Under the pieces are notes generated by a model. It was given only the letters and a program-made list of their open reading frames with translations. It was not told where the DNA came from and ran no database searches. Positions 1-12,000 of a DNA stretch of 46,432 nucleotides are shown here, piece by piece (positions within the stretch are counted from its first letter, which is position 1; every line of letters begins with the position of its first letter). Source of the stretch: CAYGDP01 sp964348665 (GTDB taxonomy: Bacteria > Verrucomicrobiota > Verrucomicrobiia > Palsa-1439 > CAYGDP01); contig CAYGDP010000029.1 of the NCBI GenBank assembly GCA_964348665.1, forward strand, positions 1 through 46,432. Direction: 5' to 3'. Position numbers and translations under genes: made by a program.

Positions 1-20
1 ACCCATGGCCAAGTTTAATG

Positions 21-2321
21 TTATATACTGTCCAACCAATGGGGCAAGGTCAGCGCTACACACACATAGCCTCCCGGTCCAGCGCCCCCCGATGCAGTAA
101 CAGCGTCACCAAAACCCTCCCTTTCTCCAACATTTATCCCAAACAGCGTTACGCTACCGCCGAAACCGCCCCCGAATCCAACCATCCCAGATATAGCAAT
201 CCCGCTCGAACTAATTTGAATGCTCCCTTCACCACCCACTACAGCACCGAAACCAAGTGACCCACCGAAGAATCCATTATTTTTCAACCAGTTTAAAACT
301 CCGGATTGTGGCGGGTTCGTTTGTGAAGTCGGACACGAACAGTCGGAGGGTTTCGTCCAATTCCACAAGAAGCCCCAATCACTTTCGAAACCCTCCCAAT
401 CAAAGATCGGTCTATCTGCTAGGCCAAAAGGATCTATCGCATTCGTCGGATCATTCTTCACATACGAGTAAAGGTTAAGCGCGCGCTTCGGATCCTCGCT
501 GACAAACTTCCCCGTTGAGGGGTCGTAATACCTTGCGCGGAAATAATCCATGCCTGTTTCCACGTCACGCTCGCGTCCGGTAAAGAGATACCGTATCGCG
601 GACGCAACCACGTTCGGGTCCACTGATGTACCTATGCCGTCCTTCGCCGAAACGAGATTCCCAAAGGAATCGGTGGTGATGTGCCACACCAGCGCACCAG
701 CGTTATCCACCACATCCGTAGTGCTGCCGAGATGGTTGGTCTGTAGCCACAAGGTATTACCACCAGTAAACTCCCGCGCCAAAACCTGATCTATCCCAGG
801 CCCATGAAAGTTACGGACGGCGAGAGATATTGCCTGTGGGCCATTCGCGTCGGGGTCAAGAAATTCCAAAGCGATATCCTCGCGGTCATACACGAACGTT
901 GTTAACATTTCACTCTGCGGTCCCGCTCCGTCCGCATCTACCGTTTTTGCAATGCGGCGGTTGACCACGTCATAGGTGTATCCTGCGGTCATCAGCACGG
1001 TGTTGTCGGCAGCTTTGTCCGTGACAAAAGTTAACCGATTCCTAAAATCCCATTGGTATTCTCTCACTACGCCCGTCGCAATTTCCGTCCGCCGGATCGT
1101 GTTGCCTTCGTTGTCGTACTCATAGTTAAAAGTGCCGTCAGTTTGTAGCCGATTGCCCGCGCCCGTCACGTAGCCACTGATGGTGCGATTTCCGTTCAGA
1201 TCATAGCTGTAGCTTTCGTTGGGCAACGAGGATAGAGGATCGTGGATAGCAGATAGCAACTGATTGGTACTATCGTAGCCGTAGGTGCGCGAGCCATCCA
1301 CGTCAGTAATGCTCGTGATTCTCGACGCAGCATCGTAAGTGAGCGTTTCGAAGTTGATGGTCTGGTTGCTCGATCCAAGATGCTGGATGCTGGTCAGGCG
1401 ATTGAGGGAGTCGTATTGATAAGTGGATACAACAACGAGGCTAACGCCTGTTAAATCGTTGAACCGTTGAATCGTGGAAAATTGCGAAACTTCGTTATAA
1501 GTAAAATCCACCCGCTTTGGCGTCACTCCACTCCCGCTCTGTGTCTCGGTGGTTACGCGATTCAATGTGTCATAAACGTAATTGGTGCTACCACCTAAAG
1601 AATCCACCACAGAGGTTACATTGCTCGCACCGTCATATTGATACGTGATGGTCACACTCGGCACATTCGCCGTGCCAGCATTGTCCACCGTGGTTACGCG
1701 ATCCCGCGCATCGTAAGTGAAGCTAAGCGCCGAGAACTGATCGCTGACCGACAGCAAATTGGAATTCTGGTCATAAGAATAGGAAATGACATTCGCAGGC
1801 TGGAAGCCCGCGCCACTTTGCCAGACCTCGCTGACCAGGCGATCCAGGTCGTCGTACGTGAACGACGTTACCCGCTCGTTTCGATCCAGTTTGCTGGTGA
1901 GATTATCCACTGCATCATAGCTGTAAGAGGTCGTACTGCCGAGTGGATCGGTCTCGGCGACAAGGCGAGCGCGCGCATCGTAAGCAAAATTGGTGATATT
2001 CCCGACAGGGTCAGTAATAGAGACTAGATTGTTATCGAAATCGTAGCGCCTTGACGTGACTCCGCCTTCGGCATCGAGAGTGGAGACAAGGCGATTCCGA
2101 GTGTCATATATATATTGCGTCGCGTTGCCGACGGGGTCGGTGACGGCGATCATGTTGCCCGCCGCGTCGTAGGCAAACCTTGTCATTCCCCCGATCGCAT
2201 CCGTCGTCTTTACCAAGCGGTCGAGTTGGTCGTATTCATAACGCGTGATATTGCCACGCGCATCGTTACGACGAAGCAGCAGCCAAAACAACAAGGGCAT
2301 TGTGTTCGGCAAGGCGTTCAT
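21..2321 (-). CDS. Orphan Rhs/YD-repeat core with alternative C-terminal tip
   Basis: A 766-residue protein made almost entirely of YD repeats (units such as YEYDQLDRLV and FAYDAAGN), followed by an Rhs core-associated segment (YYDPSTGKFVSEDP) and the tip boundary DPFGL near genomic 420-434. The last ~137 residues (24-419) are Gly-rich and unlike the tip of the upstream Rhs protein. There is no long N-terminal exported region: the first residues are a short hydrophobic stretch (MPLLFWLLL) that runs straight into a YD repeat. Its ATG overlaps the stop of the ankyrin gene as ATGA, so translational coupling is likely. About 424 bp near its 5' end are nearly identical to the big rhs gene. In Rhs systems such truncated cores are 'orphan' modules that can recombine onto the full-length gene; that role is inferred here. 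The stop codon lies 20 bp from the window edge, so any cognate immunity gene would be outside. Confidence 0.85.
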   Translation of the reverse strand: MNALPNTMPLLFWLLLRRNDARGNITRYEYDQLDRLVKTTDAIGGMTRFAYDAAGNMIAVTDPVGNATQYIYDTRNRLVSTLDAEGGVTSRRYDFDNNLVSITDPVGNITNFAYDARARLVAETDPLGSTTSYSYDAVDNLTSKLDRNERVTSFTYDDLDRLVSEVWQSGAGFQPANVISYSYDQNSNLLSVSDQFSALSFTYDARDRVTTVDNAGTANVPSVTITYQYDGASNVTSVVDSLGGSTNYVYDTLNRVTTETQSGSGVTPKRVDFTYNEVSQFSTIQRFNDLTGVSLVVVSTYQYDSLNRLTSIQHLGSSNQTINFETLTYDAASRITSITDVDGSRTYGYDSTNQLLSAIHDPLSSLPNESYSYDLNGNRTISGYVTGAGNRLQTDGTFNYEYDNEGNTIRRTEIATGVVREYQWDFRNRLTFVTDKAADNTVLMTAGYTYDVVNRRIAKTVDADGAGPQSEMLTTFVYDREDIALEFLDPDANGPQAISLAVRNFHGPGIDQVLAREFTGGNTLWLQTNHLGSTTDVVDNAGALVWHITTDSFGNLVSAKDGIGTSVDPNVVASAIRYLFTGRERDVETGMDYFRARYYDPSTGKFVSEDPKRALNLYSYVKNDPTNAIDPFGLADRPIFDWEGFESDWGFLWNWTKPSDCSCPTSQTNPPQSGVLNWLKNNGFFGGSLGFGAVVGGEGSIQISSSGIAISGMVGFGGGFGGSVTLFGINVGEREGFGDAVTASGGAGPGGYVCVALTLPHWLDSI
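1842..2265. repeat. Copy 1 of 424-bp near-identical direct repeat (orphan rhs)
   Basis: Aligns base for base with 4981-5404 (constant offset 3139). By eye only about six mismatches are seen, for example at 1889, 2194, 2199, 2242 and 2256. Identity stops abruptly at 2265, where the orphan gene switches to its own short start region. It encodes identical YD repeats and would serve as a homology arm for recombination between the orphan and full-length rhs genes. Confidence 0.9.
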
Positions 2322-3004
2322 TTTCTTTCGCGGAGCATCTGCGCGATTGCTGCCTGGCCTTGCTCAACGGCGAAATCGAAAGCTGTTTTTCCGGTAACAT
2401 CCTTTGCCGTCGGATCAGCCCCATGCGCAAGCAAAAGCTCTATTATTTCCCTCGATCCGAAGCTCGCTGCCGAATGAAGTGCTGTTCCTCCTCTTTCGTG
2501 AGCGATACTAACATCGGCACCGTGCGCAAGTAACGATTCCGCAATTTCTCTTTGATTCTCGCTCACCGCAAGGTGTAGGGCCGAAATACCGTGATTGGAT
2601 TGGGTATTGGAATTTGCCCCACGATCAAGAAGTAATTTTACGATGTCTGCACGCTTGGCAAAGATTGCCCAATGCAGGGGAGTCATTCCGTTATTGGCTC
2701 TCACATCAATTTCGGCTCCGGCATCCAAAAGCGCTTTTACTACAGTCAGCTTTCCACGCATCGCCGCATGATGGAGGGGAGTCCATCCACGACAATCTTT
2801 GCAGTCCAAGTTGGCGTGATGATCGCACAGAAAGCTGACGATGTCGGCACAACCAGTGCCGGCCGCCCAATGAAGAGCAGTGTGGTCATCCATGCCCTTG
2901 AGATGCACAAGATCACGACTTCGTGCAATCATTTCTTGAACTGTTGGCAAGTCGCCCCTCTTTACAGCAGCAAAAAAAAGAACATACTCGTCTGGGTTGC
3001 TCAT
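2318..3004 (-). CDS. Ankyrin-repeat protein, candidate Rhs immunity protein
   Basis: A 228-residue protein without signal peptide or membrane segment, built of about six ankyrin repeats; motifs seen include HTALHWAAGTGC, WTPLHHAAMRGK, MTPLHWAIFAKR, ISALHLAVSENQ and GTALHSAASFGS. The ATG begins 2 nt after the stop of the giant rhs gene, and its own stop overlaps the orphan rhs start by ATGA, so the three genes look like one transcript. In polymorphic toxin loci the gene directly after the toxin tip usually encodes the immunity protein, and ankyrin proteins are a known immunity type. I therefore infer that it neutralises the tip encoded at 3010-3573. The alternative is a general protein-binding cytosolic factor. 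The repeat assignment is firm; the immunity role is inference from position. Confidence 0.85.
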   Translation of the reverse strand: MSNPDEYVLFFAAVKRGDLPTVQEMIARSRDLVHLKGMDDHTALHWAAGTGCADIVSFLCDHHANLDCKDCRGWTPLHHAAMRGKLTVVKALLDAGAEIDVRANNGMTPLHWAIFAKRADIVKLLLDRGANSNTQSNHGISALHLAVSENQREIAESLLAHGADVSIAHERGGTALHSAASFGSREIIELLLAHGADPTAKDVTGKTAFDFAVEQGQAAIAQMLRERK

Positions 3005-3006
3005 CT

Positions 3007-6000
3007 TCAGTATCCAGGAAACGGATAAAACCTGCCATCAATCATCACGCCTCCACCCGTTGGTGTTATTGTGCCAGTTGGGCTGCCACCGGGTTGACGG
3101 CCAGGATCAAAGAAACCAGCATAGATATAATCCTCCAACCAATCATAGACATCGCGTCCCCCACCGATTGGTACATTCCCAATTGCGTAGCCTGCCCCTA
3201 CGCCAGCCGCGGCCGCGCACGCGCATAACCCACCAGCAGCAAGAGGAGCAGCCGCGAGCGCTTCCCCAGCTGGCATAAATAGAAGGCTGCCGCCTGCCGC
3301 TCCTCCCGCAACTGCTGTTCCCCCTCCGCCCGCTGACAAAGAATCCAATATAACAGCTCTGGCAATTAAGGATTCAGCTTCAGTGTATTCAAGAGCTTGC
3401 ATTATGGCGGCCACCTGCCTGCCTGCCGCTATCCGTCCTGCCGCATTGCCCGCTACTACCGCTGCCTCGTAATCTGCGACAGCTACAGCCAACTCTGCCT
3501 CGAGCGCGGTCGCTGCGGATTGTTCGTACAAGAAACACGCTAGTGCCTCTTCAAATGGCACTATAGGCGGCACCAAACCGGTCGGATCAGTTCTACTAAT
3601 GGAATTGTTTCCCCCATATCGATAGAAATTGGCATCGCCAGCGCGTAATTTTATCGGATCTTGGTTTATAAACCGTCCCGTACGACCGTTGTAGACACGC
3701 ATCCAAGCATTGTACATGTCAATCGCTGGGTCATATTCGTAGCCGGTAAAGGTGCGAGTCGTCAGTAACGATGAGAGCGGAACGACGACCGATGAACCGT
3801 CTGTTAACTGCACGATGTTGCCAAAAGAATCATATCGAATATGCTGCAGCAAAGCACCAGCGTTGTCCACGATGTCCGTCGTGCTACCGAGACGATCTTT
3901 TGCCAGCCAGAGAACATCGCCAGTTGAATCTTCTTGCGCGAGGACGGTGTTCACTCCGCTTCCGTTGAAATTGCGCAGTGCACGTGCCACCACTTGTGAG
4001 CCGGCGATGCCGTCGGTGTCAACAAATTCTAGGATTCTGTTTTCGCGGTCGTAGACATAGTAGCTTGCTACGGGAGTTTGATTGGTGATCGTGACGGTTT
4101 TGGAAACGCGGCGGTGGGCGGTGTCGTAGGTGTATTCAACTGTCTGTGTAACGGTATTGCTCGCATCCCGATCCGTTACTGCGACCAACCGATTCCGATG
4201 ATCCCATTCAAATTCTCTAACCACTCCTGTCGCAATCTCTGTGCTGCGAATCGTGTTTCCTTCATCGTCATATTCGTAGTTGAACGTCCCGTCGCTCACC
4301 AGGCGGTTGGCTGCGCCCGTCACGTAGCCGTTGATGGTGCGATTTCCATTGAGATCATAGCTGTAACTTTCATTCGGCAGCGAGGATAGAGGATCGTGGA
4401 TAGCAGATAGCAACTGATTGGTTTGGTCATAATTGTAAGTGCTCAAGCCATCCACCGAGTTGATGCTCGTGATTCTCGACGCAGCGTCATAGGTAAGAGT
4501 CTCGAAGTTGATGGTCTGGTTGCTCGATCCAAGATGCTGGATGTTGGTTAAGCGGTTTAAAGAATCATAAGCATACGTCGTGATGGCAACTGACTGTGTG
4601 CCCGCTAAATCCGCGAACCGAGAGATCGTCGCGAATTGGCTCACCTCGTTATAGGCGAAGTCCACTCGTTTAGGGGAAACGCCAGTTCCTTGTTGCTGAA
4701 TGCTGGATACGCGATGCAACGCATCATACTGATACGACGTAACACCGCCGAGACTATCGGTGATGCTAATGACGTTAGATGCGTCGTCATACGAATAGGT
4801 CAACACCACATTGGGCAAGTTGGGAGTGCCTGCGTTATCTACCGTCATCACACGATCCCGCGCGTCGTAAGAGAAGGCAAGGCTGCTAAACGAATCGCTG
4901 ACCGCTAACAGATTCGACGCTTTGTCATAAGAATAATTGATGGCGTTGCCGCCGTTGATCCAAGTTTCAGTTGTTAGTCTATCCAGGTCGTCGTACGTGA
5001 ACGACGTTACCCGCTCGTTTCGATCCTGTTTGCTGGTGAGATTATCCACTGCATCATAGCTGTAAGAGGTCGTACTGCCGAGTGGATCGGTCTCGGCGAC
5101 AAGGCGAGCGCGCGCATCGTAAGCAAAATTGGTGATATTCCCGACAGGGTCAGTAATAGAGACTAGATTGTTATCGAAATCGTAGCGCCTTGACGTGACT
5201 CCGCCTTCGGCATCGAGAGTGGAGACAAGGCGATTCCGAGTGTCATATATATATTGCGTCGCGTTGCCGACGGGGTCGGTGACGGCGATCATGTTGCCCG
5301 CCGCGTCGTAGGCAAACCTTGTCATTCCCCCGAGCGCGTCCGTCGTCTTTACCAAGCGGTCGAGTTGGTCGTATTCATAATGCGTGATATTGCCGCGCGC
5401 GTCGGTGGTGGAAATCAAGTTCCCGGAAGGATCATATTCATAACTGGTCTCCTGCAGCAACGCGTCGCGCACCAACGTCAACCGATTCATCGTATCGTAC
5501 TCGTATTCCGTGCGGTTGCCATTCTCGTCAATTGTGGCGGTCACATTCCCCGCGAGATCGTATTCGAAGAGACGATTAGCCTGGTCAGGCGTGCCGACGG
5601 CGTAAGTGATCGTGGTCAAGCGACCGAGCAAGTCGTAATCGTAATCCGTCACGCGCCCGAGCGGATCGGTCATCGTGTCCACCAGACCGCGCGAAGTATA
5701 AGTAAAACAAGTAACTAGATCATCGCCCTCACCCTGACCCTCTCCCGCACACGCGGGCGAGGGGAAATCCAGAGCGCCGACCACGCGGGTGATCGAGAGT
5801 GTGTTGCCATTGGTCGGATCAATCTCGAATAGCGTTTGCCGACCCAATTCATCGGTCATGCTGGTGAGTTGACTGAAAACGGGATCATATGTGAAAACAC
5901 GGGGACTTTGCTGCAATCCACCGGCACCGCCGCCCACTGTCCCGTTCAACCGAGCCGCAACCCTGGCGGTGCTTGTGCCACCCAACTTAACAAAGTCGCT

Positions 6001-9000
6001 GGTCACCAAATCGGGGTCGCCATCCCCGTCCAAATCTCCCACCGCCATATATTGCGGCGCGCCGCCCACGAAGAAATCTTCCTTCACCTCGAACGACCCG
6101 TCCCCCAGTCCCCGCAACACCGTCACCCCCGACTCCGTGTAGGACGCCGTCAAAATATCCTGATTTCCGTCCATGTCCACGTCCGCCGTGGCGATGGCAA
6201 TCGGCCCGCTGCCCACCGAGAAATGGGCTGACTCCGTGAACGTGCCGCCCGGACCGCCGGTCAGCACTCGCAACGTGGTGACCGTGTGTCCTTGCCCGAA
6301 CGACCCGTAATCGGGCACGGCAATGTCCATCATTCCGTCCTCGTTAAAATCGGCCAGCGCGACAGACCGGGGTCTGCCTATCGTGGGGCCGGGGCCGGGA
6401 TGAGGCGGTGGAATCAGAATCGGAACATCCAGCCGATTGCCGAAGCTGCCCGCGCCCGCGTTGAACAGAATCGAAACGCTCTGGCCGTCGAGATTGGCTG
6501 ATACGATATCCAGATCATTGTCCCCATCCACATCCCCCAATGCCACCGACAACGGGCCAGCGCCCACGCTGTAGTCGGCGCGCGATCCGAGCGTTCCATC
6601 TCCACCGCCGAGTAGAACCGAGACGTTGCTGCCGAAGTAATTGGCCGTGACCACATCCAAATCGTCATCGCCATTTACGTCGTCGAGAGCGACCGAGAGC
6701 GGAAAACCGCCCACGGAATAATTGACGGAAGCGCCAAACGTCCCGTTGCCATTGCCGAGCAGAACCGAAACAACAGGATTGGTGATCGAGTTGGTTACGC
6801 TGGTCAGAATCAAGTCCAAATGATCGTCGTGATTCAAGTCGCCGAGAGCGACGTTGGTGATGAACTCGCCCGTCAAAACATCGGTGCGTATCCCAAAAGT
6901 TCCATCGCCATTGCCCTTGAACCAGGCAAGCGTTGAAGTCGTGTTCGTATACTCGAAGGTGACTAGATCGGCCAGACCGTCTTCATCCACGTCACCGATG
7001 GCAACGGGTGCGGTAAAATTACCAGCCTGCACAAAGTTTTGCGCGCCGAATGTCCCGTCGTCATTGCCGAGCAGCGGGGTTACGAAACTTTCGCGGAACG
7101 AGAAATCCTCGCTCGACACGACCAGGTCGAGCACGTTATCGGCGTTGAGGTCACGCGCCAACAAACTGGAGGCGTTCGACTCGACAAAAATATCGCTTCG
7201 ATTGCCCAGCCCGCCGCTGCCATCGCCTCGCAAGACGGAACCGGTGCTGGCATCCGGGCCGATAAAGGTGTTGATATAATTCCCGCTAAAATCGAAGTTC
7301 ATGGGTCCGAACCCAGCGGTGACCACGTCAAGGTCTCCATCGGTATCAACGTCGCCTACCACGATGCCGCGCGGGCCGGGTGCCACGGAATAATCAGTGC
7401 GAGACGGAAACGCGCCGGTCCCGTCACCGGAAAGGACAGAAACGGAATTGGCGCCCGCATTGGCCGTCACGATATCCTTGAAGCCATCGGTATTCATATC
7501 GGCAACAACCAGCGACATTGGGGCGCGTCCGACGGTGAAATCGGCCGGGCTGCCCAACGATCCGCTGGGGGTGCCCAACATCACGGTGACGGTATTATCC
7601 GATTGAGTGCCGGAAGTGATGAATTGTCCTGGGTTGGCCAAAATCACGTCAAGATTCAGATCGCCATTCATGTCGGCCAGCTCTAAATCTCCCGGAGTAT
7701 GCGCGAGGGTGTAGTCGGTTCGACTGCCAAAGGTCGCACTACCGGAGTTCAGCAAGGTTGTGAGCATATGCGGCGATCCATCTCGATCGGCGGTCACGAT
7801 ATCAAGGAACCCGTCGCGATTGATGTCTCCGACTACGATGTCGATTGGCTGGTTGGCGACGGCGAAGCTAGTGGGCGAGCCAAACGAGCCGGCGCCGTCG
7901 TTCAAAAGGACGGAAACCACCGGCCCGTTGTGCGCGACCAATAAATCCAAATCAGCGTCCCCATCCATGTCGCCCAGTGCCAGAGCGAAGAACACAGTGG
8001 TCGGCGTGCCGACGGTTTGGTGGATGGGATCGGCAAACGTCCCGTTCCCGTTCCCGATAAAGATGGCGGCGAAATTATCGGATCCACTTGCCGAGGAAAA
8101 GGTGCTGCTAAGCGACACGATGTCGGGGATGAGATCGCCATTCACGTCTCCCGTCGCAACCAGACGGCGAGGCCGGTTGATGAAGAAGTTGAACACCTCT
8201 CCCGTGTTCTGGGGAAGCATCTGATCGGGAAAGAGGATGGGCGCGTCCGTGCTGACAACGGAAAGCTCATCCGCGATGGTGAGCACATTGCCCCGCTCGT
8301 CATAGGTGTATTGGGTAACATGGCCGCGACCGTCGTTCACTTGGGTGATAAGATTCTGCTCGTTGCGGATATACGCGGGCATCGGCCCGGCGGCGTCCTG
8401 GCCGGAGACTGTCTGACCTTTCGTGTCGAGGACGTAACTGGTCACGTTGCCATTTGCGTCGGCAAAAACCCCCTCGGTCGGCGTGTGATCGAGAGCCGGC
8501 GGCGCTTGCGGAGGATCGAAATTAGCCGATTCGGGCGGGTTGCCGTCAATCTTATCGAGGTGTTGAAGTCCTTCGGTCTCCACAGGGGCAACTTGCACGA
8601 CCGAGCCGTCTCGGAAAGTGGATTCGACGATTCGTCCGAATGAATCGTACGTGTCCTTGCCAGTGTTTCCGAGAGGATCGGTGGAACTGGTGAGACGATG
8701 ATCCTGGTCATAAGTCCAGCTTTGCGTGGAATCGTCGGGAAACAGAATGCCAATCAGATTTCCTTCGGCATCGTATTCAAATGTGGTCACGCGCCCGGCG
8801 GCATCCGTCATGGAAGTGAGCCTGTCGCCCGTGTAATTCAGGGTCGTTACCTGACCCACGGGGTCGGTGATTGTGGAGAGCCGGCCATCGTTGTCATATT
8901 GATATTGAATCTGATTACCGTTGCTGTCGGTCATGGAGAGGAGATTGCCGTCGGCATCGAAATGATATTGAGTGCCATCGGGGAACGTGCGGCGGAACGA

Positions 9001-12000
9001 CCCATCGCCCAGCTTTTCTAGTGTCGAGAAATCGCCTTCGGGAGATAGAAACTCATCTCCCGACTTGTCGAATAGAGTTTGTGTGCCATCGCCATCTATG
9101 ATGAGGTATTTGCCGAGTTTTTCGTTGAAGACGATTCGCTGCAAACCATCCAACCCCCAACCCGCTCCGAATTCGCTATCGCGGCTGTTGACGTGCACTT
9201 TACTGATCGAGGACGTAGAAGTCGTGCCGACGACCTTCTTCATCGTGCGCGGGATCGCCGTTTGGATTTCGCCGCGACTGATTTGTTGGATGTCTTCGGT
9301 GAATGTCAGGATGCCAGTCGTCACTGTAACATTGTACGAGTCGGTCGGCATCTCGCGCATATCCATAGGAATCGAAGCGGAGATCACGATTGGCGCGCCG
9401 CCCGATTGGCAGCTTCCGCCCGAAGGCAGCGACCAGAAGTAACCGTCCTTGAGAGTAGGATCCCACTCTTTAATATCTTCCACTGGCAATATAGTCGCGC
9501 CGTCATCAAACATGACATCAAAAGCGCCGCCGCCCAAAGGATGATAAACCAATGATTCTCCGGTAGGCGCATCATAGGTGATGTCCCCGTTGTCTTCGAC
9601 CTGCGGCTTGTTGAATACGCTGGGGATAACCGTTGATTTGAAGTCGCCGTCCGGCTCCATCACTGTCGCTTCGGTGAAGGGATCAAAGCCCGGCAATTGA
9701 TATTCCAAATCTCCTTTCGTGAAGCTCACCTTGGCCCAAAGCATCTGCGTGCTGTCGGACGGAAGCGACGTAAAGACTGTGCATTCGAGCGTAATGGTAA
9801 AATTGACCACCTGTTCCGGATCGGCTCGCAACGAGTCGTAATGGAGATTCGGCTCGAAGGGGCGTCCCAGTGATTGAACCGGGGGTGCGGCAAAGCCTTC
9901 CTTGGTCGTTCCTGTATAAAGCATCGCTCCTGGATTCGTTGGTGCCATCTTGGGTGGGTTAGGGCAGGTTCGACATGTTAAATCCACGACTTTTACTTCT
10001 ACACCGACTACCTGCAACGCGTAAAAGTGCCAACTGCTGTTACGGATGCCGCCCTCAATGGTCTCGATGACTGTGCCATCGGCGCTGACTTCTCCCACCC
10101 CGACCTTGTCAAAGGCGCCCGTGATCGGGTTGATGGACCACAAATCCATTTGCAATCCCGGCGCATAGCCGAGTGTGTTGGGCAGCGCCAGCGGGGCTGG
10201 CGTGGTGAAGACCAAGTCGGCGGGCTGCACCGTGATCACAAAATCCGGCCGCAAATTTTCGGGCAACGAAGCGGGCGTGAGATTCGTTGGCACTTCGGTG
10301 ATGCTAAGTGTGCCTGAATAGAGATTACCCTGGCGATCACGCAGCGTTTCCGCCGCTACGAAGACCGACGCGCCGGGGATAGCATCGGTCGTGACCAGCG
10401 TGTCTTGCTGTGAATCAATTTGTTTGGCGTTGGCGGCATCAATTATTGGCAGGTAGATTGGGCGTGTAATCACGTTCTCCACACCGGGATAGACGGTGTG
10501 ACCAAGCATCAGCGGCATTTTCTCGGCAACGAATGGATAAGACTCTATTCCGGGCCGTTGGTTTCCCAGAATCTTTAGCGTATCCGAAACTCCACCGGGA
10601 GTGAGACCGAGATCGTGGTCTAGGATTTGACCCCAGAACACGACGAAGCCAGTGGCTCCGACTGTATTCGGGATTGAACCGCTCTGGGCAACGACGGCAT
10701 TGCTAATTTCGCGCGCACCCGGCAGGTCAGCGCCTCCAGGAGTGGAGATGCCGTCGCCGTATTGGCGGGTGAAATTTTCGAGTAAATCTGTGCCAACGCT
10801 GCCAAGGTCGAGGTCTGAAAGATTGTTTCCGCTGCCATCGAAGCTGCGGAAATCGCCCATTGGACTGATCGCCGCGCTGCCGCCGGAACCGAACGCGGCC
10901 GGTGGCGTTCCGGTTGTAAATACATTCGAGGGCAAACCAACGATATCCGTGTTGCGCTCGATCAAACTGGACAACGAAGTATTGCGAATCGTGGTCAATT
11001 CCGTGGCGGTGAACTGACCGTTTTCGAACCAGTAGCGGTCGCCATCGCGACTGCGCTGGAATTGATCCGCCACGATCCTCTGAAACAGCGGGCCGATCAA
11101 AGATCCCGGCGCGTGATCTTCAGCAATCCCTCCGACCCACACGTCAATATCGTCCACCGAGCCATAAATGCTTTCCAGCGCGGCTTGTACTGCCGTGTCG
11201 GAAGTGATCTGCGAAAAACTTGTGACGGGCGCCAGGCCGAAATCAATTCGAGCTTGGTTATAGCTGGGCAACCCCATGTCGCGGCCACGCTGGATATTGA
11301 GCGAGGCCAAGTCCATCCCGCCCGAACCCGGCGGGCCGAACAGAAAATTGCGCACGTCGTCAATGATATGCGCATCAGCCTCCTGTGCCTGCTGCGCCGC
11401 CAGACCGCGCAGAAACGGTTCAATGCCGTCGTCATGGATTGGGTCCACGGTGAAAAACGCGTCGCGCAAGGGTAGCGGGCCGCCCGGCAAGGATTGACCG
11501 CTGACGTCCAACCGCAAGAAATCGCTGAACAATTGCGTGTGTCCAAGGCGGAAAGCCGCAGCGGAAAACAAGGCGCTTATGCTCGGGTCAACCGCAGGAT
11601 TGTAGCCGGAGTACGCAGGTATCGCGACCGAACCTAACAACAGAGGCAAATATTCGTTGTACGTGATGTTCTCAATGATTGCCCCAACCATCCTGCGCGC
11701 CTGTTGATAAATCTCTTCGTCAGTAAAGGTTGGATTGGCGGTTTTAATTTCGTCAGCCAATCGGTTGTGCTCCCGCATGAGAAGGGTATGTAAGGCGATC
11801 AAGGCGACGTTTTCATTGGTTCGCACATCGCCGGTCACAAACAAAGTGGTCGGATCGAGTCGTCCGGCGTTGTCGTTTTCGAGCATCGGAGCGTTGAGGG
11901 GAAGCAAGTTGCCGGGGCTTGTCAGGAGTTTTCCGTCAACGAACGAGCGCAGTGCAGCGGCTCGTGCTGGGTCAGAACCATAAACGACACTGGCATCAAT

